Shown here: positions 39,222 to 49,293 of the stretch, piece after piece
How the letters are laid out: every line of letters begins with the position of its first letter
How positions within the stretch are numbered: position 1 is the first letter of the stretch
DNA from: [Clostridium] clostridioforme AGR2157
Lineage (GTDB): Bacteria > Bacillota > Clostridia > Lachnospirales > Lachnospiraceae
Assembly (NCBI RefSeq): GCF_000424325.1
Contig: NZ_AUJR01000011.1
Span: 1-64,000 of the forward strand
Length of the DNA stretch: 64,000 nucleotides
Direction of reading: 5' to 3'
Translations under genes and position numbers: made by a program
Notes under the pieces: generated by a model
What the model saw: only the letters and a program-made list of their open reading frames with translations
Database searches by the model: none
What the model was told of the DNA's origin: nothing

Positions 39222-40018
39222 TGCTGATCATGACCAATGTGCGCAAAACATTCAACAAAGGCACCATCAATGAGAAGAAGGCGTTAAACGGCATTGATCT
39301 GACCCTGAACGACGGGGATTTTGTGACGGTCATCGGAGGAAACGGCGCGGGCAAGTCCACCATGCTCAACATGATAGCCGGCGTGTATCCCATTGATTCA
39401 GGAAAGATCGAGATTGACGGTGTGAATATATCCAGGCAGCCGGAATACAAGCGGGCCAAATACATTGGCCGGGTGTTCCAGGACCCCATGAAGGGAACGG
39501 CAGCCGGCATGGAAATACAGGAAAATATGGCCCTGGCATTCAGAAGAGGCCAGAGAAGAGGACTGGGCTGGGGAATCAGGGCCAATGAGAAGGACTATTA
39601 CCACGACCTGCTGACCAGGCTGGGACTGGGCCTCCAGAACCGCATGAGCAGTAAGGTGGGACTGCTGTCAGGCGGCCAGAGACAGGCCCTTACCCTTCTC
39701 ATGGCAACCTTGCAAAAGCCGAAGCTTCTCTTGCTGGATGAGCACACGGCAGCCCTGGACCCCCAGACGGCCAGAAAGGTGCTGGACCTGACAAACGAGA
39801 TGGTGACGGAGCAGAACCTGACAGCCCTCATGGTGACCCATAACATGAAGGACGCCATCCAGATAGGAAACCGGCTTATCATGATGAATGACGGGCGGAT
39901 TATCTATGACGTGTCCGGCAGAGAAAAACAGAACCTGACCGTAGATGACCTTCTGGCCAAGTTTGAAGAGGCCAGCGGAGGGCAGTTTGCCAATGACCGC
40001 ATGCTGCTCTCAAATTAA
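39221..40018 (+). CDS. ABC importer ATPase (TrpZ-like)
   Basis: A 265-aa cytosolic ATPase. Walker A is in IGGNGAGKSTMLNMIAG near residue 45, the Q-loop in GRVFQDPMKG, the signature in LLSGGQRQALTLLMA, Walker B in LLLLDEHTAALDP and the switch His in MVTHNMKDAI. The signature SGGQRQ confirms the ABC fold. Start ATG 39221 overlaps the permease stop and is preceded by GGAGGAAA. It powers import with the two genes upstream. The Walker B line has E-H rather than E-P, which is common in this subgroup. Confidence 0.93.
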   Translation: MLIMTNVRKTFNKGTINEKKALNGIDLTLNDGDFVTVIGGNGAGKSTMLNMIAGVYPIDSGKIEIDGVNISRQPEYKRAKYIGRVFQDPMKGTAAGMEIQENMALAFRRGQRRGLGWGIRANEKDYYHDLLTRLGLGLQNRMSSKVGLLSGGQRQALTLLMATLQKPKLLLLDEHTAALDPQTARKVLDLTNEMVTEQNLTALMVTHNMKDAIQIGNRLIMMNDGRIIYDVSGREKQNLTVDDLLAKFEEASGGQFANDRMLLSN

Positions 40019-40036
40019 TCCATATCAGCCGCTAAA

Positions 40037-40085
40037 ATTGCCGGTTTCCGGGGCATTTCATGTAAATACTTCGGGGACCGGCAAA
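40037..40085 (+). terminator. GC hairpin after importer operon
   Basis: TTGCCGGT (40038-40045) pairs with ACCGGCAA (40077-40084), with inner CCGGGG-type pairing. The tail is AAACTTAAG rather than a T-run, so its strength is uncertain. Confidence 0.55.
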
Positions 40086-40098
40086 ACTTAAGAAATTT

Positions 40099-40126
40099 TT
40101 CACATTTTCGAGTCTGTTTTTATGAT
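40099..40126 (+). promoter_or_regulatory. Candidate promoter of SH3/NlpC gene
   Basis: TTCACA (40099-40104), 16-bp spacer, TATGAT (40121-40126); a TATACT at 40126 is an alternative -10. Confidence 0.4.
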
Positions 40127-40150
40127 ATACTTTACGCTATATGAGTTTTT

Positions 40151-41806
40151 ATGGCGAAAAATGAGTTGGAGATTGTAAGAATTATGCTTGAACATAAGGA
40201 TTATCTATCGAGCCTGAATAAGGCCAGAAAAAAACGGAATCAACGGCTGGATCCCAGATACCTGGTGCTCCTGCTGGCTGCTATCGCGGCAGTGGGAATC
40301 ATCGTGCTGGGGGTAAAGGCAGTCAAGAAGCCGGTATCCGGCAAAGCAGCGGGACCGGCCCCCTCGGGACAGGTGCGAAACGCCACCCCGGCCCAGGCAG
40401 CTCCGGCCAGTGTTTCACCGGAGGAGGTAGCAGCCCAGAAGAAAGCCCAGGAGATTGACAATGTAATCAGCTCCTACAGCAATCTGGGAATCGTGCAGGT
40501 GTCCGGCTACCTCAACATAAGGGAGACTCCAAGCACCGACGGCAAGATCATAGGTAAGCTGTCAGGGGACGGAGCCTGCGAGATTCTGGCAACGGAAGGG
40601 GACTGGTCCCACATCACTTCCGGCGGAGTGGAGGGCTACATCAGCAATCAGTACCTTCTGACCGGAGACGAAGCCAGGGAAAAGGCAAAGGAGCTTGTTA
40701 AGCTGCGCGCCACGGTAACGGCTGACAACCTGAACATCCGCCAGGCACCTGCTCTGGATCCGGGAAATGTCATCGGACAGGCCTTAAAGGGAGAGCGCTA
40801 CGTGGTCAAGGGACTGGAGGACGGCTGGATTCAGATTGAGGAGGGATACATTTCCTCTGAATATGCTGAGGTGGTCTATTCCCTGAACGAAGGACGTAAA
40901 ATGGACATGAAGGCCATGGCCATCAACCAGTATGACAATCTGGTCATATCCAAGGTGAACAACTACCTGAATGTGCGCCAGGAGCCAAAGTCAGACGGCA
41001 AGATTATCGGTAAGATGACCAGCAAGGCGGCAGGCGAGATCCTGGAGACCCTGGACGGCTGGTATAAGATTAAGTCAGGCCCCATCATTGGTTATATCTC
41101 AGCAGACCCCCAGTACACGGCCACGGGTCAGGAGGCAAAGGATATAGCCATGCAGAACGCCACTCTAAAGGCGGTTATCAACACAGACGTGCTGAATGTG
41201 CGCACGGAGCCCAACACGGACTCCAAGATTTGGACCCAGATTGTAAAGGACGAGCGTTATCCGGTTGTGGCGCAGTTAGACGGCTGGGTGGAGATTGAGC
41301 TGGATTCCGTGGATGAAGAGGACGGAAGCAAGGTGGATAAGGCATTTATTTCCACCAGGGATAACAACGTGGAGGTGCGGTACGCACTGAACGAGGCCAT
41401 CAAGTTCTCACCTGCCGAGGTGGCAGCCAACAATGCGGCATCCAGGCGTTCCAAGGTGGTGAATTACGCCCTTCAGTTTGTGGGCAACCCGTATGTATGG
41501 GGCGGAACCAGCCTGACAAAGGGCGTGGACTGTTCCGGATTCACCATGCAGGTCATGAAACAGTTCGGTGTATCCCTGCCGCATTATTCCGGATCCCAGG
41601 CCAAAATGGGCAAGGCAGTTACCTCCGGCAACATGCGTCCGGGCGATTTGATATTCTACGCAGGCAGCGGCGGCCAGGTAAACCATGTAGCCATCTACAT
41701 CGGCAACGGCCAGGTAGTCCATGCAGCCAGCCGTAAGAGCGGTATCAAGATTTCCACCTGGAACTACAGGTCGCCTGTGGCTATCAGGAATGTGTTAGGC
41801 GACTAG
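40151..41806 (+). CDS. Membrane-anchored SH3b/NlpC-P60 peptidoglycan hydrolase
   Basis: A 551-aa envelope protein. A short basic start and a membrane segment (YLVLLLAAIAAVGIIVLGV, about 38-56) anchor it; a Pro/Ala-rich linker follows. Four SH3b units recur with NIRETPSTDGKIIGKLSG, NIRQAPALDPGNVIGQAL, NVRQEPKSDGKIIGKMTS and NVRTEPNTDSKIWTQIVK. The C-terminal NlpC/P60 domain (about 430-551) has the catalytic Cys460 in KGVDCSGFTMQ, His near 512 in QVNHVAIYIG and a third residue in VVHAASRKSG. It cuts stem peptides of peptidoglycan. ATG 40151 has no clear ribosome site; an in-frame ATG at 40184 has GGAG upstream. Confidence 0.93.
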   Translation: MAKNELEIVRIMLEHKDYLSSLNKARKKRNQRLDPRYLVLLLAAIAAVGIIVLGVKAVKKPVSGKAAGPAPSGQVRNATPAQAAPASVSPEEVAAQKKAQEIDNVISSYSNLGIVQVSGYLNIRETPSTDGKIIGKLSGDGACEILATEGDWSHITSGGVEGYISNQYLLTGDEAREKAKELVKLRATVTADNLNIRQAPALDPGNVIGQALKGERYVVKGLEDGWIQIEEGYISSEYAEVVYSLNEGRKMDMKAMAINQYDNLVISKVNNYLNVRQEPKSDGKIIGKMTSKAAGEILETLDGWYKIKSGPIIGYISADPQYTATGQEAKDIAMQNATLKAVINTDVLNVRTEPNTDSKIWTQIVKDERYPVVAQLDGWVEIELDSVDEEDGSKVDKAFISTRDNNVEVRYALNEAIKFSPAEVAANNAASRRSKVVNYALQFVGNPYVWGGTSLTKGVDCSGFTMQVMKQFGVSLPHYSGSQAKMGKAVTSGNMRPGDLIFYAGSGGQVNHVAIYIGNGQVVHAASRKSGIKISTWNYRSPVAIRNVLGD

Positions 41807-41834
41807 GCCAAAAACATTGTATTTTATTCAGAAA

Positions 41835-41867
41835 GCCGGTCGGCAGTCTCTGCTGGCCGGCAATTTT
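41835..41867 (+). terminator. Rho-independent terminator after NlpC gene
   Basis: GCCGGTCGGCAG (41835-41846) pairs with CTGCTGGCCGGC (41850-41861), followed by AATTTTT. Confidence 0.9.
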
Positions 41868-41960
41868 TGGGTGAAACTGTGTGAAAGGCAGCGCATATTT
41901 TATGGTTCACGGTGCAGACTATCCTTAATTGATGAATGTTCACGAAAGGGTGGTCTGATT

Positions 41961-42737
41961 ATGGGACAAGGAAAAAACAACAGGAAAAAAAGAGACAATC
42001 AGGTGGAAAACGGAAACGGACAGGTACGCCAGCAGGACGATGAAACCAAAAAGCTTGAGAAGGAAATAGAGGAAAAAGAAGACAGTAAGCTGGAGGAGTA
42101 TGGCCAGGTCATTCTGGAGGACAACCGCAAACAGAGGAAAATCCATCTCATCACCATCATTGGGGAGGTGGAGGGACACGAGAATTCCTCGGGAAGCAGC
42201 AAAACCACGAAATACGACCATATACTGCCGAAGCTGGCTGAAATAGAGGACGACGACAGTGTGGACGGACTTCTGGTGCTGCTCAATACATCGGGAGGGG
42301 ATGTGGACGCGGGCCTTGCCATTGCGGAAATGATTGCATCCCTCAGCCTTCCCACCGTATCCCTGGTATTAGGCGGAAGCCATTCCATCGGGGTTCCCCT
42401 TGCTGTGTCCACCAATTATTCCTTCATCGTGCCCTCAGGCACTATGATGATTCATCCGGTTCGGATGACGGGGATGGTTATAGGTACGTCGCAGACCTAC
42501 GAGTATTTTGAGATGATACAGGATCGCATACTGACATTTGTATCAAACCATGCCGATATTGCCTATGACCAGCTGAGGGAGCTGATGCATAATACAAAGA
42601 TGCTCACCAGAGACCTGGGCACTGTCCTGGTCGGGGCCCAGGCCGTGGAGGCAGGGCTTATAAACCAGGTGGGCGGTATCAAGGAAGCGCTTGGAAAGCT
42701 TTATGCCATGATTGATGATCGGGAACGCAGGCGGTAG
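41961..42737 (+). CDS. tepA: ClpP/TepA-family protease
   Basis: A 258-aa cytosolic serine protease of the ClpP/crotonase fold. After a ~45-residue charged lysine/glutamate-rich leader come IHLITIIGEVEGHE, VDGLLVLLNTSGGDVDAGLA, the nucleophile Ser in LGGSHSIGVPLAVS near 142, the catalytic His in TMMIHPVRMTG near 165 and RDLGTVLVGAQAVEAGLINQ. This matches TepA (YmfB) of Bacillus, said to aid protein export and degrade spore proteins. ATG 41961 follows GAAAGGGTGG. In Bacillus the gene also lies close to spoIIIE/ftsK, as here. Confidence 0.9.
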   Translation: MGQGKNNRKKRDNQVENGNGQVRQQDDETKKLEKEIEEKEDSKLEEYGQVILEDNRKQRKIHLITIIGEVEGHENSSGSSKTTKYDHILPKLAEIEDDDSVDGLLVLLNTSGGDVDAGLAIAEMIASLSLPTVSLVLGGSHSIGVPLAVSTNYSFIVPSGTMMIHPVRMTGMVIGTSQTYEYFEMIQDRILTFVSNHADIAYDQLRELMHNTKMLTRDLGTVLVGAQAVEAGLINQVGGIKEALGKLYAMIDDRERRR

Positions 42738-42774
42738 ATTCCGTCTTAAGATTCCGTCTTTTGAAACAATCCAC

Positions 42775-42803
42775 TTGAATTTTAACCTCAAATATAGCAT
42801 AAT
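42775..42803 (+). promoter_or_regulatory. Promoter of ftsK
   Basis: TTGAAT (42775-42780), 17-bp spacer, CATAAT (42798-42803). A short direct repeat AGATTCCGTCTT precedes it. Confidence 0.7.
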
Positions 42804-42897
42804 ATAAGTTAACTGTATAAATGAGACAGCCTGCTGTGGGAATGGGAGGCTGATGCGGTATGATAACTTGTAAGAGAATGACAGGAGGCTGTATCAA

Positions 42898-45800
42898 GTG
42901 GCTGAAACAACAAAACGACAGCAGAGTGGGAACAGAAAACCGGGAAGGCCAAAGGCAAGCACGTCCAAGAAGACAAGCACTTCCTCCAAGAGCCGGGGGA
43001 CAACCGGGAAAAAGGCCTATGAACAGGATAATACGGAATTCATGAGAGCAGAAGTGGTCATCATCTGCTCTTTTGCTGTTGCCATTCTTTTATTTCTGAG
43101 CAATTTCAAGCTGTGCGGCGTGGTGGGCGATGTGCTGCGGGGCGTGCAGCTGGGAATATTTGGGATAGTGGGATATTTATTCCCCATCCTGATATTCGTG
43201 GGCACCTGTTTTCATCTGTCCAACCAGGGAAACATCCATGCTGCCATGAAGCTGGCAGCCGTGGCGGGGGCTGTGATTACGGTCTGCGGAATGCTGCAGC
43301 TGGCCTTCGGTACGGTTCCGGCCGGTGCGAAGTGGATGGAATATTATAAGCAGTCCACCCTGACCGGTACGGGCGGCGGATGGCTGGGAGGCGTCCTTAC
43401 CTCCTTCCTTACCATCGGACTGGGGAAGCCGGGAACCTTTCTGGTTCTGGTGGTCCTGTTCATCATCTGCATGGTATGCATCACGGAGCGTTCCTTTGTG
43501 TCTGCTGTGAAGCGGGGAGGGGACAAGGCCTACCAGTATGCCAGGGAGGATATGGACCGGCGCAGGGAGCTTCATGCCATACGGGAGGAGGAACGCAGGC
43601 GCATTCGTGAGGAACAGAGGGTGCGGGGCGTTAACCTGAATGCAACCAGGCTGATGACGCCTGAGGAAGAGGATTACGACGAGGAGGCATTTGACCGTGA
43701 GTTTGGAGCGGATCTGGAGGAAATGCCGGATATGCCCGATACATACGAGGAGGACTGGGGACCGGCCCGGACAGCCGGCGCAAAGGACCGCCTGCCGCCG
43801 GATGAGTTTGTGGGCAGGTTTGATCCGCCTTTGGAGACTGAGACCGATGGCGGGGATTCCTATGACACAGATGACCTGGGAGCCCTGGCCAGGTCCATAG
43901 AGGGCCACAGCCGCACCGGACACAGGGGTGAAGCACCGGTGGTCACCGGCATCCGGGTGGAGGACGAGTATGGGACACACGATGCGGATGATTATGACAC
44001 CATCCATGTTAAAAAGGATTTGAAGACACTGGATGAGATGGAGTTCAATGTCAGGTCCTCCACGGACAGGAATGAGGGCGCTGTCCGCGGCTATGGCCAT
44101 GATAAAGGCCGTGAGGATAAGGTTCCCTGGGAAGAAGAGTATGGGACGTCTGAGGATATGGCAGAAGAGGATGCCATGTCTTCTGAAGCAGGAATTCCTG
44201 AAACGGTTGACCATGAGACAGATATCTACGAGACAGACGCGTCAGAGCAGGGGATCAATTATGACAGCGTATTTGTGCCGGAGGAGCCCAAGCGGGTGGT
44301 TACGGCTTCAGGCAAGGTCATAGAGACCGAGACAGAGCTTCTCCAGAAGAAGATTGAGAAGAAGCGGGAGGAGGCCAAACAGCCAGATTCAAATATGGCC
44401 GTGGCCCAGGAAATCAAGGAAAAGGAAGAGGCGGTAAAGAAGGAATATGTGTTCCCGCCCACTACCCTGCTTAAGAAGGGGGCTAAGAATGCCGGTTCCT
44501 TCTCGGGGGAGGAGTATAAGGCTACGGCCATTAAGCTGCAGCAGACCCTCCATAACTTCGGGGTAGGGGTGACGGTTACAAATATCAGCTGCGGCCCTGC
44601 CGTGACCCGGTATGAGCTTTTGCCGGAACAGGGCGTGAAGGTCAGCAAGATAGTGGGACTGACCGATGACATCAAGCTGAGCCTGGCTGCGGCGGATATC
44701 CGCATCGAAGCGCCCATTCCCGGCAAGTCGGCGGTGGGAATCGAGGTGCCCAACAAAGAGAATAATATGGTGTACCTGAGGGATTTGCTGGAGGCAGAGT
44801 CATTTAAGAACCACAAGTCACGTCTGGCCTTTGCCGTGGGCAAGGATATAGGCGGACAGGTGGTGGTGACGGATATAGGAAAGATGCCCCATCTGCTCAT
44901 TGCAGGCGCCACTGGTTCCGGTAAGTCGGTGTGTATCAACACCCTGATTATGAGCATCATTTTCAAGTCCAAACCAGAGGACGTGAAGATGATTATGGTG
45001 GACCCCAAGGTGGTGGAGCTCAGTGTCTATAACGGAATCCCCCATCTGCTCATCCCTGTGGTGACAGACCCCAAGAAGGCTTCAGGGGCTCTTAACTGGG
45101 CAGTGGCAGAGATGACGGACCGCTATAAGAAGTTCGCGGAGTGCAATGTCAGGGATTTAAAGGGCTACAATGAAAGAGTTGAAAAGATAAAGGATATTGA
45201 GGATGACAAGAAGCCGGTGAAGATGCCTCAGATTGTCATTATCATCGACGAGCTGGCAGACCTTATGATGGTGGCTCCGGGAGAGGTGGAGGATGCCATC
45301 TGCCGCCTGGCCCAGCTGGCCCGTGCGGCGGGAATCCATCTGGTCATTGCCACCCAGAGGCCGTCGGTCAATGTCATCACAGGACTGATTAAGGCAAATG
45401 TGCCGTCCAGGATTGCCTTTGCCGTGTCATCGGGTGTGGATTCCAGGACCATCATTGATATGAACGGGGCTGAGAAGCTGCTGGGAAAGGGCGACATGCT
45501 CTTTTATCCGGCAGGATTGCCCAAACCCCAGCGTGTACAGGGCGCCTTTGTGTCCGATGAGGAAGTGGGCCGGGTGGTGGAGTTCCTGACAGAACAGGGC
45601 ATGATGGCGGAATATAATCCGCAAGTGGAGAGCTGTGTCTCCTCCCCGTCCATGGACGGAGGCGGCGGGGCTTCTGAACGGGATGAATACTTCGTCCAGG
45701 CAGGCAGGTTTATCATTGAAAAGGAAAAGGCATCCATCGGAATGCTCCAGAGGATGTTTAAGATTGGCTTCAACCGGGCTGCCCGGATTATGGACCAGCT

Positions 45801-45900
45801 GGCGGAAGCAGGTGTAGTGGGCGAGGAAGAAGGTACCAAGCCCAGAAAAGTGCTCATGAGCATGGAAGAATTCGAGGAATTGCTGGAGCAGGGGTATTAA
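42898..45900 (+). CDS. ftsK: DNA translocase FtsK/SpoIIIE
   Basis: A 1000-aa membrane-bound motor that pumps chromosomal DNA through the septum at division or sporulation. Four membrane segments lie in about 50-200. A long acidic linker (about 230-500, many Asp/Glu/Tyr) follows. The motor has Walker A GATGSGKSVCIN near 670, Walker B IVIIIDELADLMM near 782 and ARAAGIHLVIATQRPSVNVI. The C-terminal gamma domain (about 935-1000) is the winged helix that reads polar DNA sequences (AGRFIIEKEKASIGMLQR, FNRAARIMDQLAEAGVVG). The start is GTG with AGGAGG nine bases upstream. The linker is longer than in Bacillus SpoIIIE (787 aa). Confidence 0.96.
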   Translation: MAETTKRQQSGNRKPGRPKASTSKKTSTSSKSRGTTGKKAYEQDNTEFMRAEVVIICSFAVAILLFLSNFKLCGVVGDVLRGVQLGIFGIVGYLFPILIFVGTCFHLSNQGNIHAAMKLAAVAGAVITVCGMLQLAFGTVPAGAKWMEYYKQSTLTGTGGGWLGGVLTSFLTIGLGKPGTFLVLVVLFIICMVCITERSFVSAVKRGGDKAYQYAREDMDRRRELHAIREEERRRIREEQRVRGVNLNATRLMTPEEEDYDEEAFDREFGADLEEMPDMPDTYEEDWGPARTAGAKDRLPPDEFVGRFDPPLETETDGGDSYDTDDLGALARSIEGHSRTGHRGEAPVVTGIRVEDEYGTHDADDYDTIHVKKDLKTLDEMEFNVRSSTDRNEGAVRGYGHDKGREDKVPWEEEYGTSEDMAEEDAMSSEAGIPETVDHETDIYETDASEQGINYDSVFVPEEPKRVVTASGKVIETETELLQKKIEKKREEAKQPDSNMAVAQEIKEKEEAVKKEYVFPPTTLLKKGAKNAGSFSGEEYKATAIKLQQTLHNFGVGVTVTNISCGPAVTRYELLPEQGVKVSKIVGLTDDIKLSLAAADIRIEAPIPGKSAVGIEVPNKENNMVYLRDLLEAESFKNHKSRLAFAVGKDIGGQVVVTDIGKMPHLLIAGATGSGKSVCINTLIMSIIFKSKPEDVKMIMVDPKVVELSVYNGIPHLLIPVVTDPKKASGALNWAVAEMTDRYKKFAECNVRDLKGYNERVEKIKDIEDDKKPVKMPQIVIIIDELADLMMVAPGEVEDAICRLAQLARAAGIHLVIATQRPSVNVITGLIKANVPSRIAFAVSSGVDSRTIIDMNGAEKLLGKGDMLFYPAGLPKPQRVQGAFVSDEEVGRVVEFLTEQGMMAEYNPQVESCVSSPSMDGGGGASERDEYFVQAGRFIIEKEKASIGMLQRMFKIGFNRAARIMDQLAEAGVVGEEEGTKPRKVLMSMEEFEELLEQGY

Positions 45901-45989
45901 AGCCTGGTCCCTGAGACTTTTGAATAAAACGTTGACGGACCTGCAAAGGCAGGAAACCGGGGAGCGTAATATAAGAGGAGGTACAAATC

Positions 45990-47660
45990 ATGAAATCAGA
46001 TATTGAGATTGCACAGGAGGCCGTGATGCAGCCCATCAAAGAAGTGGCTGCTGCTTACGGAATCGGGGAGGATGACCTGGAGCTTTACGGTAAATACAAA
46101 GCAAAGCTGACGGACCAACTCTGGGAGCAGGTAAAGGACCGTCCCGATGGAAAACTGGTGCTGGTAACAGCCATTAACCCAACACCGGCAGGAGAAGGAA
46201 AGACCACTACCACGGTTGGTCTGGGCGAGGCATTTGGAAAGATGGGCAAAAAGGCCATCATAGCACTCAGAGAGCCGTCCCTGGGCCCCTGCTTTGGCGT
46301 TAAGGGCGGGGCAGCCGGCGGCGGTTATGCCCAGGTTGTGCCCATGGAGGATTTAAACCTGCACTTTACAGGTGATTTCCATGCCATCACATCCGCCAAT
46401 AATCTGTTGGCAGCGCTCTTAGACAACCATATCCAGCAGGGAAACGCCCTGGGTATTGACCCAAGGCAGATCCAGTGGAAGCGCTGCGTGGACATGAATG
46501 ACCGCGTCCTGCGCAACATTGTGGTAGGCCTGGGAGCAAAGGGAGACGGCATGGTAAGGGAGGACCACTTTGTCATCACAGTGGCTTCCGAAATCATGGC
46601 AATCCTGTGCCTGGCTGACAACATGGAGGATTTGAAGAACCGTCTGGGCAAGATTATCGTGGCCTACAATTTTGCAGGAGAGCCGGTGACCGCTGAGCAG
46701 CTCCATGCGGTAGGCTCCATGGCAGCCCTTCTGAAGGATGCCTTAAAGCCCAACCTGATTCAGACCCTGGAGCACACAGGCGCCCTGGTACACGGCGGCC
46801 CGTTTGCCAACATTGCCCATGGATGCAACAGCGTAAGGGCCACTAAGACAGCCCTGAAGCTGGCTGACGTGGTGGTGACAGAGGCTGGCTTCGGCGCTGA
46901 CCTGGGAGCTGAGAAGTTCCTTGACATCAAGTGCCGCAAGGCAGGACTGAAGCCTGACGCAGTGGTTCTGGTGGCAACGGTCAGGGCCCTTAAGTACAAC
47001 GGCGGAGTGCCGAAGGACCAGCTGTCAGCTGAGAATCCGGAAGCCCTAAAAAAGGGCATTGTCAATCTGGAGAAGCACATTGAGAACCTCCAGAAGTTTG
47101 GCGTACCCGTGGTGGTTACACTCAATTCCTTCATATCAGACACCGAAGCAGAATATGCATATATCAGGAAGTTCTGCGAGGACAGGGGCTGCGAGTTCGC
47201 TTTGTCCGAGGTATGGGCAAAGGGCGGCGAGGGCGGTATTGCACTGGCTGAAAAGGTAATGGAGACACTGGAGAACAAGCCGACCCAGTACCATGTACTC
47301 TATCCGGATGAGATGAGCCTTAAGGATAAGATTAACACCATTGCCAGAGAGATTTACGGGGCGGACGGCGCGTCCTTTGCACCGGCCGCTGCCAAGGCAT
47401 TAAAGCGCATTGAGGATATGGGCTTTGGAAACCTGCCGGTGTGTATGGCCAAGACACAGTATTCACTGTCGGATGACCAGACCAAGTTAGGACGGCCCGC
47501 CGGCTTTACCATCAATGTAAGGGATGCCTATGTATCAGCAGGCGCAGGCTTCGTGGTGGCGCTTACAGGTTCCATCATGACTATGCCGGGACTTCCAAAG
47601 AAACCGGCAGCAGACAGCATTGATGTGGACGAGAACGGTAAGATTACAGGACTTTTCTAG
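45990..47660 (+). CDS. fhs: Formate-tetrahydrofolate ligase
   Basis: A 556-aa cytosolic enzyme that makes 10-formyl-tetrahydrofolate from formate, ATP and THF. It shows the P-loop [20 protein letters not shown] near residue 63-82, [57 protein letters not shown] and [20 protein letters not shown]. The length fits the family (about 556). It is part of the one-carbon and acetogenic methyl branch in anaerobes; no other genes of that branch are next to it. The ribosome site AGGAGG is at 45974-45979. A strong terminator follows. Confidence 0.97.
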   Translation: MKSDIEIAQEAVMQPIKEVAAAYGIGEDDLELYGKYKAKLTDQLWEQVKDRPDGKLVLVTAINPTPAGEGKTTTTVGLGEAFGKMGKKAIIALREPSLGPCFGVKGGAAGGGYAQVVPMEDLNLHFTGDFHAITSANNLLAALLDNHIQQGNALGIDPRQIQWKRCVDMNDRVLRNIVVGLGAKGDGMVREDHFVITVASEIMAILCLADNMEDLKNRLGKIIVAYNFAGEPVTAEQLHAVGSMAALLKDALKPNLIQTLEHTGALVHGGPFANIAHGCNSVRATKTALKLADVVVTEAGFGADLGAEKFLDIKCRKAGLKPDAVVLVATVRALKYNGGVPKDQLSAENPEALKKGIVNLEKHIENLQKFGVPVVVTLNSFISDTEAEYAYIRKFCEDRGCEFALSEVWAKGGEGGIALAEKVMETLENKPTQYHVLYPDEMSLKDKINTIAREIYGADGASFAPAAAKALKRIEDMGFGNLPVCMAKTQYSLSDDQTKLGRPAGFTINVRDAYVSAGAGFVVALTGSIMTMPGLPKKPAADSIDVDENGKITGLF

Positions 47661-47668
47661 GAAATGGG

Positions 47669-47716
47669 CCTGGCCCGGTGCATCCAAGAAAGGAGCGCCG
47701 GGCCAGGATATATTTT
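47669..47716 (+). terminator. Rho-independent terminator after fhs
   Basis: CCTGGCCCGG (47669-47678) pairs with CCGGGCCAGG (47698-47707), followed by ATATATTTT. Confidence 0.85.
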
Positions 47717-47757
47717 GGCATAATATGAGTTGCACGAAAAAGAAATGAGGTATTCAG

Positions 47758-49293
47758 ATGATACTTAGAACCTGGTTAGATGAGCTGGATTATGAACTTG
47801 TCAGGGGAAGCCTGGATGTGGAGGTCACAGAGGTGGTCTATGACTCCAGAAAGGCAGTGCCCGGCGCTGTGTTTGTGTGTATGGCGGGGACCCGCGTGGA
47901 TTCCCACCGTTTTGTCCCGGATGTGCTGCGCGCAGGTGTCCGTGTGCTTGTGACGGAGCGGGACATTGAGGAGGAACTGGCTGCCTCAGGACTTACGGAG
48001 GATGAGATGGGCCGGGTGACAATACTTAAGACAGCGGAGGGCAGGAGAAGCCTGGCTCTTCTCTCAGCAGCCAGGTTCGGCTATCCTGCGTCAAGGATGA
48101 TTACCATTGGCGTGACGGGAACAAAGGGAAAGACCACCACCACCCATATGATAAAAGCCATTCTTGAGGCGGCAGGAAAAAAGGTGGGGATGATAGGCAC
48201 CACAGGCACGGTGATCAATGGCCAGGTGACCCCTACCATGAACACCACGCCGGAATCCTATGAACTGCACCAGTCCTTCGCGAAAATGGCGGAGGCAGGC
48301 TGCCAGTATATGATTATGGAGGTGTCGTCCCAGGGAATCAAGATGCACCGGGTGGACGGCATCGCCTTTGACTACGGCATTTTCACTAATATATCCCCGG
48401 ACCACATAGGGCCGGATGAGCACGCTGATTTTGCGGAATATCTTTACTGCAAATCACGTCTTTTGAGCATGTGCAGGATAGGGCTGGTGAACTTAAACGA
48501 CGGGCATTTTAAAGAAATCGTGAAGGATGCGTCCTGCAGGCTTTATACGTACCGTGTAAAGGAAGACGAGGAGACGAAGGCTGACTTTGAGGCCTCCAAC
48601 ATCCGGTATGTGTCCCGGCCGGACTTTGTGGGCACGGAGTTTGACGTCACAGGAAGCCTGGACATGGACGTCCGCCTGGGAATCCCCGGCCTGTTCAACG
48701 TGGACAATGCCCTGGCAGCCCTGTGCGTATGCGCCTTTCTGGGACTTCCAAAAGAGAGGATTGTCCACGCCCTGGAGCACATACGTGTCAATGGACGCAT
48801 GGAAATCGTCCACACCTCATCCAGGTGCACGGTCCTGGTGGACTATGCCCACAACGCGGTGAGCATGGAGAGCCTTCTTACCACTCTGCGCCGGTATCAT
48901 CCCAAACGGCTGGTGGTTGTATTTGGATGCGGCGGCAACCGTTCCAAGGACAGACGCTACTCCATGGGCGAGATCGGAGGAAGACTGGCCGATCTGAGCA
49001 TCATCACGGCAGACAACTCCAGGTATGAAAAGGTGGAGGACATCATGGCGGATATCCGGGGAAGCATAGAGAAAACAGGCGGGGATTTCCTTGAGATTCC
49101 TGACAGAAGGGACGCAATCCGCCACAGTATCCTTTACGCGCAGCCGGGGGATATGATAGCTGTCATCGGCAAGGGACACGAGGACTATCAGGAAATCAAC
49201 GGTGTGCGCCATCACTTCCTGGACAGGGAAGTCATTGAAGAAACCATAAAAGAGTTGGGAGACGAGACACAGTATGACAGGAATAACGGTTAA
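47758..49293 (+). CDS. murE: UDP-MurNAc-tripeptide synthetase
   Basis: A 511-aa cytosolic ligase that adds the third residue to the peptidoglycan stem. The N-terminal domain has VTEVVYDSRKAVPGAVFVCM; the P-loop is GVTGTKGKTTTTHM near 118; then NTTPESYELHQSFA, FTNISPDHIG with catalytic His, VNGRMEIV and VLVDYAHNAVSMES. The C-terminal part has GCGGNRSKDRRYSMGEI and the GKGHEDYQ block seen in diaminopimelate-adding enzymes. The residue-selecting motif, usually DNPR for diaminopimelate, reads DNSR here (near 418). The gene overlaps murF by 20 bp. Confidence 0.94.
   Translation: MILRTWLDELDYELVRGSLDVEVTEVVYDSRKAVPGAVFVCMAGTRVDSHRFVPDVLRAGVRVLVTERDIEEELAASGLTEDEMGRVTILKTAEGRRSLALLSAARFGYPASRMITIGVTGTKGKTTTTHMIKAILEAAGKKVGMIGTTGTVINGQVTPTMNTTPESYELHQSFAKMAEAGCQYMIMEVSSQGIKMHRVDGIAFDYGIFTNISPDHIGPDEHADFAEYLYCKSRLLSMCRIGLVNLNDGHFKEIVKDASCRLYTYRVKEDEETKADFEASNIRYVSRPDFVGTEFDVTGSLDMDVRLGIPGLFNVDNALAALCVCAFLGLPKERIVHALEHIRVNGRMEIVHTSSRCTVLVDYAHNAVSMESLLTTLRRYHPKRLVVVFGCGGNRSKDRRYSMGEIGGRLADLSIITADNSRYEKVEDIMADIRGSIEKTGGDFLEIPDRRDAIRHSILYAQPGDMIAVIGKGHEDYQEINGVRHHFLDREVIEETIKELGDETQYDRNNG

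Noticed and set aside
43177-44214. 345-codon minus-strand frame inside ftsK
   Set aside because: It lies opposite the membrane and linker region of an intact ftsK frame and has no initiation signals.
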